From Bacteroidales bacterium (lineage in GTDB: Bacteria; Bacteroidota; Bacteroidia; Bacteroidales; Lentimicrobiaceae): a stretch of DNA of 64,000 nucleotides. A model generated the notes under the pieces. That model was not told the origin of the DNA. It saw only the letters and a list, made by a program, of their open reading frames with translations, and did no database searches. Where the stretch lies: contig JADJEQ010000004.1 of the NCBI GenBank assembly GCA_016709025.1, positions 62,001-126,000 on the forward strand. The letters are read 5' to 3'. Made by a program: the position numbers and the translations under genes. Shown here in pieces: positions 8,724-17,433 of the stretch. Within the stretch, counting starts at the first letter, position 1; every line of letters starts with the position of its first letter.

Positions 8724-9533
8724 ATGAAGAAATATATCCTGAACTTTAAAATCATTACCAACCAGGCCCTTAACTACAATCACAACCTGCTTGAACTGAA
8801 ATGTGATGAGCCCTTGCCTGAAATGATTCCCGGCCAGTTTGCCGAAGTACGTGTGGATGGTTCTGTCAACACCTACCTGCGCCGGCCATTTTCGATTCAC
8901 CGGGTTGATTATGCCAAAAATACCATCCATCTGCTGATTAAGTCTGTTGGGGAAGGCACCCGAAACCTCGCCGTGCTCAGATCAGGCGACAAGGTGAACA
9001 TCATGCTTCCGCTCGGTAACGGATTTCCTGCAGAAGAGAACGGCAAGGTTCTGCTGGTCGGAGGTGGTTGTGGAATAGCCCCACTCTGGTTCCTGGGAGA
9101 AAATCTGAAGAAAAACGGCAATGATGTTACCATGCTGATTGGCGGCAGAAGTTCAAAAGATGTGTTGCTTTCTGAAGAATATTCAGAATTTGCAAAAGTG
9201 CTTATTTCCACTGAAGACGGAAGCCTGGGTGAAACAGGAATGGTGACAGCCCACTCTGTTTTCAAACAGGAAAACCTGCCATTTACCACCATTTATTGTT
9301 GTGGTCCCGATGGCATGATGAAAGCTGTATCACACATTGCAGAAAAACAGGGCATCCCCTGCCTGGTATCGCTCGAAAATACAATGGCCTGCGGCATCGG
9401 CGCCTGCCTGTGTTGTGTTGTTGATACAAAACTGGGGCATCGCTGCGTATGTACCGACGGACCTGTTTTCAACTCAAAAGAACTGAAAGGCTGGAGTGCT
9501 GAGACTGAGGTTGGTTGTTCGATTGAGAATTGA
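8724..9533 (+). CDS. pyrK: Dihydroorotate dehydrogenase electron transfer subunit
   Basis: PyrK carries FAD and a [2Fe-2S] cluster and passes electrons from PyrD to NAD+ in class 1B dihydroorotate dehydrogenase (pyrimidine synthesis). The protein is 269 residues from ATG 8724. RRPFSIHRVD (about 53-62) is the FAD-binding RxxS motif. VLLVGGGCGIAP (about 110-121) is the NAD-binding turn. The cluster ligands are C223, C228, C231 and C243 in the C-x4-C-x2-C-x11-C spacing of the family, followed by GPVF. The catalytic partner pyrD lies 486 bases downstream on the same strand, with a repeat array between them, which is unusual for this normally tight pair. Confidence 0.96.
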   Translation: MKKYILNFKIITNQALNYNHNLLELKCDEPLPEMIPGQFAEVRVDGSVNTYLRRPFSIHRVDYAKNTIHLLIKSVGEGTRNLAVLRSGDKVNIMLPLGNGFPAEENGKVLLVGGGCGIAPLWFLGENLKKNGNDVTMLIGGRSSKDVLLSEEYSEFAKVLISTEDGSLGETGMVTAHSVFKQENLPFTTIYCCGPDGMMKAVSHIAEKQGIPCLVSLENTMACGIGACLCCVVDTKLGHRCVCTDGPVFNSKELKGWSAETEVGCSIEN

Positions 9534-9536
9534 GGA

Positions 9537-9822
9537 CCTCACCCCCAACCCCTCTCCTGAAAAAAGAGAGGGGAGCCGAGACCCAGGATGACTAATGGGA
9601 TGATGGAATACTGGAACGTTGGAAGAATGAAATGTTGGAAATATGTAATTCTGGAACCCTGAAATTCTGAAATTCTGAAACCGTGAAATTCTGAAACTCT
9701 GAAACTCTGAAACTCTGAAACCCTGAAACCCTGAAACCTCATAACTTTGAAACTCTAAAGTCCCGTTACCCTGAACTTCCGGCTCCCCCTCGCCACTTGG
9801 AGAGGGGGTTGGGGGGTGAGGT
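9537..9822. repeat. Inverted repeat flanking octamer arrays between pyrK and pyrD
   Basis: CCTCACCCCCAACCCCTCTCC at about 9536-9558 is matched in inverted orientation by GGAGAGGGGGTTGGGGGGTGAGG at about 9797-9821. The arms enclose about 240 bases, mainly GAAACTCT/GAAACCCT octamers (9655-9740). Confidence 0.8.
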
Positions 9823-10015
9823 CTGAAACCCTGAAACCCTGATTTGCCAACTGCCCTTTACCTTTTGCAAACTGACTTTTGAACCCCCTTGAACCCTTGA
9901 ACCTTTGAACTTTTTTTGCCAACTGCCCTTTGCCTTTTGCAAACTGACTTTTGAACCCTTGAACCCTTGAACCTTTGAACTCTTGAACCTTTGAACCTTT
10001 GAACTTTTAACGATA
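9823..10015 (+). repeat. GAACCTTT octamer array directly upstream of pyrD
   Basis: GAACCCTT, GAACCTTT, GAACTCTT and GAACTTTT units run almost to the pyrD ATG at 10020. A CCAACTGCCCTTTRCCTTTTGCAAACTG phrase occurs twice (about 9845 and 9918). No TAnnTTTG element is seen in the last 60 bases, so the pyrD promoter is not evident. Confidence 0.8.
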
Positions 10016-10019
10016 ACGA

Positions 10020-10931
10020 ATGACCGACCTATCAGTAAACGTACACAAGCTGAACTTAAAAAACCCGGTTCTCACAGCCTCCGGCACATTCGGTTACGGC
10101 GAAGAATTTGACGATTTTATCGATGTGAATGCTTTGGGCGGAATCATTGTAAAGGCAACAACATCAAAACATCGTGAGGGAAACCCCTATCCACGCATGG
10201 CCGAAACACCGATGGGCATGCTGAATGCAGTGGGATTGCAGAACAAGGGCATCGACTATTTTGTCGATAAAATCTACCCGAAATTGCTCAAATACAGCAA
10301 CTGCATCATCGCGAATGTTTCGGATTCAACGGTTGAAGGATATGTTGAAGTGGCCGAAAAAATGAACAGGCTCGACCACATCAGTGCCATTGAACTGAAT
10401 ATCTCCTGTCCCAATGTGAAAGAAGGCGGCATGGCCTTCGGCACAAGTTGTCCGTCAGCCATTGCAGTTACCCGTGCTGTAAGAGAGGTTTATGATAAGA
10501 CCCTGATTGTAAAACTTTCGCCGAATGTTACCAGCATCATCGAAATAGCCCAGGCTGTAGAAGCCGCGGGTGCCGATGCGGTTTCACTCATCAATACATT
10601 GCTGGGAATGGCCATTGATGCGGAAAAAAGGAAACCGGTGCTTTCAACCATCACCGGAGGATTGTCGGGCCCGGCCATCAAACCGGTTGCACTCAGAATG
10701 GTGTGGCAGGTAGCAAAAGCAGTTAAAATTCCGGTCATTGGCATCGGAGGCATCACCACTGCAACCGATGCCATCGAATTTTTACTGGCCGGAGCCAGTG
10801 CCATCCAGGTGGGGACAGCCAATTTTGTCGATCCACAGGCAACTGTAAAAATTATTTCGGGAATTGAAGACTATTTGCAACGTCACGGAATCAGTGATGT
10901 AAAACAACTGATAGGTGGTCTGATAGTCTAA
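10020..10931 (+). CDS. pyrD: Dihydroorotate dehydrogenase, class 1B catalytic subunit
   Basis: This 303-residue FMN-dependent TIM-barrel enzyme oxidises dihydroorotate to orotate in the cytoplasm. The catalytic Cys is C130 in NISCPNVKEGG, at the same position as in the well-studied class 1B enzymes. The start SVNVHKLNLKNPVLTASGTFG and the FMN-phosphate site IPVIGIGGITTATDAIEFLLAGASAIQVGT (about 239-268) are typical. It pairs with PyrK encoded just upstream. No frameshift or missing key residue was seen. Confidence 0.97.
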   Translation: MTDLSVNVHKLNLKNPVLTASGTFGYGEEFDDFIDVNALGGIIVKATTSKHREGNPYPRMAETPMGMLNAVGLQNKGIDYFVDKIYPKLLKYSNCIIANVSDSTVEGYVEVAEKMNRLDHISAIELNISCPNVKEGGMAFGTSCPSAIAVTRAVREVYDKTLIVKLSPNVTSIIEIAQAVEAAGADAVSLINTLLGMAIDAEKRKPVLSTITGGLSGPAIKPVALRMVWQVAKAVKIPVIGIGGITTATDAIEFLLAGASAIQVGTANFVDPQATVKIISGIEDYLQRHGISDVKQLIGGLIV

Positions 10932-10942
10932 AATGTCCATGA

Positions 10943-11063
10943 TTTTTTTTTGAAAGGCATCGGGTGTTACCCTCAGCCCGACTCTTGTTTCGCCGGCAAC
11001 AAAGATATTCCCGTCTTTATCGGCAACAGAAGTAGTAGAATTAATAAACTCCCCCGCCGGAAG
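10943..11063 (-). pseudogene. Relic of a seven-bladed beta-propeller (SBBP-type) repeat protein
   Basis: On the minus strand a frame open for about 40 codons reads TSVADKDGNIFVAGETR, then VGLRVTPDAFQ. This has the form of an SBBP repeat (A.D..GN.yv.G.T...f..T..AFQ). It has no start: a stop lies at about 11064-11066, and the other end runs into a T9 homopolymer (10943-10951) beside the pyrD stop. I read it as a decayed fragment of a secreted beta-propeller gene, perhaps related to the propeller protein next to it. Confidence 0.4.
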
Positions 11064-11116
11064 TTAATTTTCCGGTTTATTACCATCGCTGAGTCTTTAT
11101 CCTGACAGTTACGATC

Positions 11117-12544
11117 TCACTGAATGATTATTTTACAGACAGTTACTTCATTTTCAATGATCAGTTTTAGAATATAGATCCCCTTCGGATCATTGGTCAT
11201 GTCAATGCGGGTAAAACTTTCGAAAGTATCTTTATGGATGGTCTTACCTTCAGGATTGCAGATTTCAGCAATCGCAGTTTTGCCTGATAATGTATTTAAA
11301 TCTATATTTATAATTCCATTTGATGGGTTGGGAAAGATACTGATACCAGGCACAGTGAATTTATCTGATCCGGTTGGTAAATTGACCCTGATTTTAAATG
11401 TTGTTGACACGCCTGCTCCTGCAGTATCTAAGGCTGTTACTCTGATTTCCAGGATTCCGGCTTCAGGGGGTATGCCTGAAAAAGTGGCAGACAGGGAGTC
11501 GAACGGCAACCATGAAGGCAGCGGGTTGCCATCGCTCAGAATTGCATTATAAGAAAGCGTGTTAATGCCATCATCATCCATAAAAGTGCTGTCGCTGATG
11601 GTATAACTGAATGTTTCCCCTACTATACCGGTCTGATCGGGAATCGGATATTTAACATAGGGTAAAAAATTGGTGTATCTGAGGCTGTCAATAAAATCCG
11701 AACTAACCCAATAGATATCATTGTCTGATACATAGGTCAGGTACAAATTGTCATCGGTGATTTCACTCCCGCATTCGTTGGTTGGGGTATTGATGACATT
11801 TCCTAGATTCTTAGGGTTGGTCCAGGTACCATCAACTTTTTTATAGGAAATGTACAGGTCAGTTCCGCCAAAGCCACCTGACCGTGAAGAATTGAAAATA
11901 AAGTAGCTCTCATCGGGCGATACAAAAGGATTACCCCATGCATTGCCCTGATCGTTGAAAAGTGAAGGCAAAATAATTCTCGGCTGGTATGACCCGTTCA
12001 TGTATTTCGAATAGCATATTTTCCCCGAAGCGTTTTCAAAATAAACAGAACTATCTGCAACAAAACAGGGATGGTATTCACTCTGGGGTGTATTAAGCGG
12101 AGTGCCCAGGTTTACCGGTTCGCTCCAGACCGAACCGGACTTAACACTATAACATAAATCTGCTCCTCCGACCGGATTGGGAGGATTATAGGCATAATAG
12201 TAAACACGTTGACCGTCGGGCGAATAAATGGCTTCTTCAGCGGATCTGGTTGTTGAAAATGAAACAGTGTCGGGGTTTGACCATTGGCTGTTTTTGTATT
12301 CCATTATCATGGTACGTTTATCCGGCCAGTTCCCTATGGCAAATAACATTTCAGCACCATCCGGCGAGATTGAGATTCCATATTCAGTCCGGCCCGGAAG
12401 TGATATGATTCCCGGGGCAAATATCAGAGGCATATTATCCGGGGGCGTTTGACCGAGGTACAGACTATCGGCGGGTATGGATTGTGAAAATGCCATTGTA
12501 CCAGTCAATAAAAATATGATGGATGTGAAGATCAGTTTTTTCAT
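11117..12544 (-). CDS. Secreted PD40 beta-propeller protein with type IX sorting domain
   Basis: This 475-residue protein has a signal peptide (residues 1-20, ending AFSQ). WD40-like PD40 repeats follow (ISISPDGAEMLF at 57, IYSPDGQRVYYY at 106, FVSPDESYFIFNSS at 207). A cadherin/Ig-like domain with IPDQTGIVGETFSYTI covers about 295-390. The Por/T9SS type A C-terminal sorting domain is at about 401-475 (SIFPNPSNG, then GKTIHKDTF, GIYILKLI). It should pass the outer membrane through the type IX system and be held at the surface or released. Ligand unknown. A paralogue with the same domain order lies at 17434-18858. Confidence 0.9.
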   Translation of the reverse strand: MKKLIFTSIIFLLTGTMAFSQSIPADSLYLGQTPPDNMPLIFAPGIISLPGRTEYGISISPDGAEMLFAIGNWPDKRTMIMEYKNSQWSNPDTVSFSTTRSAEEAIYSPDGQRVYYYAYNPPNPVGGADLCYSVKSGSVWSEPVNLGTPLNTPQSEYHPCFVADSSVYFENASGKICYSKYMNGSYQPRIILPSLFNDQGNAWGNPFVSPDESYFIFNSSRSGGFGGTDLYISYKKVDGTWTNPKNLGNVINTPTNECGSEITDDNLYLTYVSDNDIYWVSSDFIDSLRYTNFLPYVKYPIPDQTGIVGETFSYTISDSTFMDDDGINTLSYNAILSDGNPLPSWLPFDSLSATFSGIPPEAGILEIRVTALDTAGAGVSTTFKIRVNLPTGSDKFTVPGISIFPNPSNGIINIDLNTLSGKTAIAEICNPEGKTIHKDTFESFTRIDMTNDPKGIYILKLIIENEVTVCKIIIQ

Positions 12545-12729
12545 AATGCTTAAGGTTCTTTAGTGGTTAATTAGGTGCAAATTAAGCGACTCAAATTGCC
12601 ATTTTCGACCTTCAGCGCGTTGATGGACTATTTTTAATCAAAAAAAGAAGACTTCCCTTACTATACGGGGCATTCAAACATTGAGACGACAATTAAACCA
12701 GTTTTAGTGCCGTGATAAAAAAAACAATT

Positions 12730-13419
12730 TTATAATGTATCGGATGCATTGATCATTTTCAAAAACCGCTCCCGATAACTCAAACCGATCGGAATGAGTT
12801 CTGACCCGATTTTAATTCTGTTCCGCTCGATGCTTTCGATTTTATTCAATGCCACAATGAACGATTTATGTATGCGCATGAAATTATCAGCCGGTAGCTG
12901 ATTTTCCATGTTCTGAAAGCTTTGCAAAGTCATTATTTTAGACTTCGGTGTAATAATCCTCAGATATGCTCCCTTACCCTCAATGTATAAAATATCTGAA
13001 AAATTTACCCGTTCCATCCGGTACTCCGTCTTTACAAACATGTACTCCCTTTGAGCAGGGAAATCCGGGTCAGTCTTTACTTTGTCAATCGCTTTCAGGA
13101 ACCGCTCAAATGAATAGGGCTTCAATAGATAATCGGTAACCGAATGATCAAAGCCACTTATGGCATATTGGCTGTATGCCGAAACGATGATAATCTGAGG
13201 AGGATTAAGCAAAGAATCAAGAAATTGCAACCCTGAAAATTGCTCCATCTGAATATCAAGAAAAATCAGGTCGACAGGGTTGGTCTTGATAAATGAAATT
13301 GCCTCAATACCGTTGTTGAACGATTTTAATAAATTCAGGTGTGGTACCTGACTGATAAACCCCTCCAGTTTCTCAACAGCCAGGGGGGTGTCGTCGACAA
13401 CTAAACAGTTAATGCTCAT
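12730..13419 (-). CDS. LytTR-family response regulator
   Basis: This 229-residue protein has a receiver domain (1-115) with the acidic pocket D9/D10, phosphoacceptor D55 (DLIFLDIQM) and conserved K100 (LLKPYS). A LytTR DNA-binding domain follows, about 128-225, with MRIHKSFIVALNKI near 181. It overlaps the upstream kinase gene by 11 bases, so the two form a translationally coupled pair. The adjacent secreted propeller protein could be a target, but no operator was identified. Confidence 0.95.
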   Translation of the reverse strand: MSINCLVVDDTPLAVEKLEGFISQVPHLNLLKSFNNGIEAISFIKTNPVDLIFLDIQMEQFSGLQFLDSLLNPPQIIIVSAYSQYAISGFDHSVTDYLLKPYSFERFLKAIDKVKTDPDFPAQREYMFVKTEYRMERVNFSDILYIEGKGAYLRIITPKSKIMTLQSFQNMENQLPADNFMRIHKSFIVALNKIESIERNRIKIGSELIPIGLSYRERFLKMINASDTL

Positions 13420-14515
13420 CGGTGTTTACTGATAAAATTATGCTGAAGGTATTATTCTCTTCTTTAATATGGAGCGTATGTCTGCCGGGATAAATAAGTT
13501 CAAGCCTTCGCCTGACATTATTCAATCCGACACCACTGGCTTCATCCTTGTTGATCGCCTTTGAATGGTCGGATTCGTTTTCTGATTCAAAAAGAACCTG
13601 TTTGCCGTTTATAGTAAAGGTAATCCTTATTGCACCGGGCTGGCTTTTATCTGTGCAATGTTTAAAAGCATTTTCAACGAATGGAATGAACAACATGGGC
13701 GCTATTTGAATGCTGGCGGGATTGCCCCGGATATTAAAACTTACCAGATCCTTGTTTACAAACTGAAGTTTCTGTAATTCGATGTAGCTTTCAATATGCC
13801 TGATTTCATCGGTCAGATGAACCTTTGCCACATTCGTATCATAGATCATATACCGCAAAATCTCTGAAAGTTTTAACAGGGTATATGAAGCTCTTTCTGC
13901 ATTGCTTTTTATCAAACTATCAATATTGTTCAGTGTATTGAATAAAAAGTGGGGATTGATCTGATTTTTAAGCAATGCCAGTTCACTCTGCAGGTTTTCC
14001 CTGGCAAGTTTCTGGGTTTCAAACCAATTCTCGAGCAGGAAAAAGAAGAATCCTGATATTGAGAAAAACAAGGTAAATACATACGTAAGGCTCAGAAAGG
14101 AGTAAAAACCCAGGTTTACAGAAAAGATAAAGGTGCTTAACAGGCTTGTAACACCAAAAGGTACAATAAATATAAACAGGCCCGGTACAAGATATTTTCT
14201 GTAGCCTCTTTTTGTTAATGATTTTGGCGTATAATAGCCATAGAACAGGTAGAAAACAGCCAGTGGATAGATTACTTCACAGAATACATTATAAATTATT
14301 CCCAGTATATTGGAGAGGCTGAACAGGTTACTTCCCATATCCGGCCTTACAAACAGGGATTGAAAGTTCTGAAACAGAATGTGCAGATAGCTTTTTGAAT
14401 GACTGGCCATACCGAAAAAGTCATCGGCTTGTCCCGCCCAGTCATAAAATGTAATGGTTAATGGGAGCAATACCCAAAAGCAGGCATGGAGGGCAATTTT
14501 TACTGATTTTTTCAT
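13409..14515 (-). CDS. LytS/YehU-type membrane histidine kinase
   Basis: This 368-residue protein has an N-terminal half with about four to five membrane helices (within residues 1-165). A short coiled linker leads to a His_kinase (PF06580) domain, with phosphoacceptor H189 in NQINPHFLFNTLNNID. The ATPase N-box is NAFKH (N282) and the glycine-rich GVGLNNVRRRL is at 328-338. No extracellular sensor domain is seen, so the signal may be in the membrane or sensed through the helices. It is the partner of the LytTR regulator that overlaps its 3' end. Confidence 0.94.
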   Translation of the reverse strand: MKKSVKIALHACFWVLLPLTITFYDWAGQADDFFGMASHSKSYLHILFQNFQSLFVRPDMGSNLFSLSNILGIIYNVFCEVIYPLAVFYLFYGYYTPKSLTKRGYRKYLVPGLFIFIVPFGVTSLLSTFIFSVNLGFYSFLSLTYVFTLFFSISGFFFFLLENWFETQKLARENLQSELALLKNQINPHFLFNTLNNIDSLIKSNAERASYTLLKLSEILRYMIYDTNVAKVHLTDEIRHIESYIELQKLQFVNKDLVSFNIRGNPASIQIAPMLFIPFVENAFKHCTDKSQPGAIRITFTINGKQVLFESENESDHSKAINKDEASGVGLNNVRRRLELIYPGRHTLHIKEENNTFSIILSVNTDEH

Positions 14516-14730
14516 GATTTTAAACTTAATTGGTTAAACATGAAGCAAAGATCAGTCTGTGGGTGTCGAAATAAAAATCTGTTTAACGAACAAGGGGGTT
14601 TCATTAACCAACATTCAAATTTAATTAATATCGCTTATTATTCATAAAGGAAGGAGGCGAATCTCAGGTGTTGCAGTTTACATGACTATTTGTAAATAAA
14701 ATTATTGAAGTTTTTCATTTTTTATCAGTG

Positions 14731-14964
14731 TTGTCCGGTAAAAAATATGAGATTACCTTCGGTGAGCTCCCTGTGGTCGGTTCTTCGCTAACGCTCAGAA
14801 TGACTTTGATTTACATGGTATTATAGAAGAAGGGGGCTTGGTGGAGACGTTGCCACCACCAAGCCCCCCTCTTCTAAACCTAATGTATTGTCATTCTGAA
14901 TCCCGCACATGCGGGAAAGTGAAGTGAAGAATCTCATGAATAATTTCAAAAGTTTACAGGACAA
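14731..14964. mobile_element. 234-bp nested palindrome, MITE-like
   Basis: The 506-base gap between the kinase and the hydrolase holds a nested inverted repeat. The outer arms are TTGTCCGGTAAA (14731-14742) and TTTACAGGACAA (14953-14964), 11 of 12 matching. The middle arms are ATGAGATT...CAGAATGAC (about 14747-14806) and GTCATTCTGAAT...GAATCTCAT (about 14889-14937). The inner stem is AGAAGAAGGGGGCTTGGTGG (14825-14844) against 14856-14875, 19 of 20 matching, with an 11-base loop. No reading frame of transposase size is present. A non-autonomous element is the simplest reading, though I see no clear target duplication. Confidence 0.55.
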
Positions 14965-15021
14965 TAATGATTTTAAAAATTATTTTGAAAAAAGCAAATG
15001 TTTCCGGCAATGGTTTTTTTC

Positions 15022-16269
15022 TTAATCTTTCTTGATTTTTTCATAGTCTTTTAATGCCAGTTTAATACTTGAAATTACCAGTTCGGGGTCATCCTGTTGT
15101 ATGGAGTGGCCGGATTGCGAACTGTAGAAATACTTGCCATATTTCAACGGGTTAATAAGCGCAAGCCAGCGTTTCATTTTGATATTATTGTCAATTCTCC
15201 ACATTTTCTCTCTGTCATAAATTGTAGGTCCTTCACCAGAGTTTGAAGTATACCTTCCTGCCTGAATAAAATGGACAGGCACATCGGGCAAAGGATTACG
15301 ATCACATTCTTTAAACTCGCTATTATATAAGGACCTTAAAATTTTGACTTCCTCAACATAGAAAGCAGGCATTTCTTCATAAAGTTTCTCAATAAAATTA
15401 TCATATGGTTTTCCAAAAATTGAATCAATCTGATGTTGGGTCAATCCTATTTCGAGATAAGGCAAATCACCGTCTCCTTCCTTTTGAGTAAAGTCAACGG
15501 GGTCTACAAAAACAAGACCTGCAATTTCCTCCGGATACATGGAAGCAAAGCTTCTTATATATGCTCCTCCAAATGAATGAGATACCAATAGGTAAGGCGG
15601 TTTCAATCCCTTGTGCAAAAGCATCTTTCTAAGATTATTAACTATGTGTTCTGTGGTTGGAGGAAGGCTATCATTTTCCGATTCTCCAATTCTTGGACGA
15701 TTGTATTGAAACACAGTATTTGTTTTAGAAATCTCTTCCACTACAATATCCCAACTCCCGAAACTACTTGCCATTCCGTTTTCAAAAACAACCACTGGCT
15801 TATCTGCTTTATTATTTTGTATCCCGGATGCCAATACCTCAACTTTGAATCCATTCACGGTTATAAAGTCTATATTGGAATAGGCGATATCTTTATTTGC
15901 TTTGACCAAATAAATGATGGATTGCCATCTTTCATCAATATAAAGTGATTTGAAATCAGGATCTCCTTTTATATGCCCATAATCCGTGTAATTCATTTTG
16001 GTGGCAATATAATTTAAATGATAAAAGGCGCTGTCAGGTTCGTTTGCCAAAGCCCAGGAACAGGCAGCATTATAATGCTCTTTTGATGAGGCTTTCCAGC
16101 CATTTGCCTCAAATGCTCCGGAAAATGCAAAAGCAGAATTTTTAAAGTCTTTCGCATTGTACAGTGAGTCTGCAATTCTGACAAGGTCAGAATATTTTTG
16201 CGGAGTGCTCTGTCCAAATAAGGAAACTGTATAAACTACAAAACCCAGGAATAATGTGGTCGTTTTCAT
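15022..16269 (-). CDS. Exported alpha/beta-hydrolase
   Basis: This 415-residue protein has a signal peptide (about 1-20, ending LFGQ). Residues 25-125 are helical and TPR-like. An alpha/beta-hydrolase domain follows, with nucleophile S232 in LLVSHSFGGAYIRS, probable acid D256 (FVDPVD) and H388 (SGHSIQQDDP). The oxyanion-loop segment is VFENGMASSFGSW (about 161-173). An envelope esterase or lipase acting on a small ester or amide is likely; the substrate is unknown. It lies 37 bases after the DUF4932 gene, so the two may be co-transcribed. Confidence 0.88.
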   Translation of the reverse strand: MKTTTLFLGFVVYTVSLFGQSTPQKYSDLVRIADSLYNAKDFKNSAFAFSGAFEANGWKASSKEHYNAACSWALANEPDSAFYHLNYIATKMNYTDYGHIKGDPDFKSLYIDERWQSIIYLVKANKDIAYSNIDFITVNGFKVEVLASGIQNNKADKPVVVFENGMASSFGSWDIVVEEISKTNTVFQYNRPRIGESENDSLPPTTEHIVNNLRKMLLHKGLKPPYLLVSHSFGGAYIRSFASMYPEEIAGLVFVDPVDFTQKEGDGDLPYLEIGLTQHQIDSIFGKPYDNFIEKLYEEMPAFYVEEVKILRSLYNSEFKECDRNPLPDVPVHFIQAGRYTSNSGEGPTIYDREKMWRIDNNIKMKRWLALINPLKYGKYFYSSQSGHSIQQDDPELVISSIKLALKDYEKIKKD

Positions 16270-16306
16270 ATTTTGTTCTGTTTTTTATGTCGGATTTCAT
16301 TTTCAT

Positions 16307-17390
16307 TTATTCTTTGATTTCAAACATCGAATCACTTTCTTTGGCCACTTTAGTATAAAATTCAGCCAAAACCGGAACATAGCTATCAAGTGTTGGATAC
16401 ATGTTCCTGTTCTTTTCATAAATCCCCAAAGATTCAACCAGGTCTTTCATCCAGTAAAAGCCATTGCCAAATTCTGTGATCAGCTGATTTCTTGCGGCTT
16501 TTTTGTCAGGATTGTGTTTCATGATATACCGGATTACGGAAGCCCTGACCAATGCCTCATTCATCATTGTCTGCCACCAGGTATAATGTTGATTTCCCAT
16601 TCCCGCTTTTACAAGGTCAAAGAGTTTTGTGCCGGAATCTTCGAGGTCTTTTGCATATTTTGATGTAAGATGGTTTACATAGGAATGATTAAATTCGTGA
16701 ATGAGGGTAGGCAGGCAGTTTTCAATTTCAAAGTATGGCAAATTGGTGCTGTCGATGTTCCAGGTGCCCATAATTGCATACGTATCTTCTTTTCCATCGG
16801 GATATTTCAGTTTCGGACCGTAATTACCGCCACCCAGCCCCAGCCCGACAATGATATTCTGGCTACCGTCTGGTTGTGCCCCGTAATACTGACTGAACCA
16901 GTTGATATCAAGAGCTTCGTAAACCGGCATGAATCTTTCCTGGGCTGATTTATACAGCCCTTCCTGTGCCGCGAAAAAATCCGCGCATTTGGCATCGGTA
17001 TAGAATTGTTTCAGCAATCCAACGAATTTATTGGCATTGTCCTGTCCCCACCTGCCTTCCGGAACCGTTGACGAAAAAGGGACAACCGGATCCAGGGAAG
17101 GTGGCTGCTCAAGATAGATGGCCATACACATAACCGCATCAAAACTCACCCTGTTTTTGTCACGCATTTCAGCTTTGATGGTGAATATCAGAAACATAGC
17201 TACTGAAGACATCATCATTGTACTCAAAATTTCCCGCCAGGCGAAATACGATGCTCAGAAGTTCTATACGCTTATCCACTTTTGGCAATGGATAATGACT
17301 CTGTATATCCCGGTAATTCTTTTTTATTTCCAGCCCGAATGTCGTTATTGAGAAAAACAGGAAGGAAATGATAAAGATACTTTTTTTCAT
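16307..17390 (-). pseudogene. DUF4932-like HExxH metallopeptidase, frame-disrupted
   Basis: The gene begins at ATG 17390 with a signal peptide (MKKSIFIISFLFFSITTFG) and the family start VDKRIELLSIVFRLAGNFEYN. The frame ends at TGA at 17169-17171. The rest of the protein continues in another frame from AEMRDKNRVSFDAVM to the stop at 16307, and that frame has only TTG or internal Met starts. HEFNH (HExxH) is encoded near 16685-16699. From memory of the family about 14-16 residues are missing at the junction, so a deletion of some 40-50 bases rather than a single-base slip fits best. If translated it would be an exported zinc peptidase. As it stands it is probably non-functional, or an assembly fault. 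Confidence 0.75.
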
Positions 17391-17433
17391 GATCTGTGAA
17401 TGTTGTTTTTTTATCGTTTACCAGATTTTACCC

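Noticed and set aside
9539..9742. Minus-strand frame with FRVSEFQ-like repeats
   Set aside because: It is translated from the GAAACTCT octamer array, the same artefact as at 6353-6737.
6150..10015. CRISPR array
   Set aside because: Units are 7-8 bases and contiguous or nearly so, with no 25-40 base repeats, no unique spacers and no cas genes.
14731..14964. Simple rho-independent terminator for the flanking gene
   Set aside because: The inner stem alone could terminate, but three nested arm pairs over 234 bases and no T-run at the outer arms do not fit.
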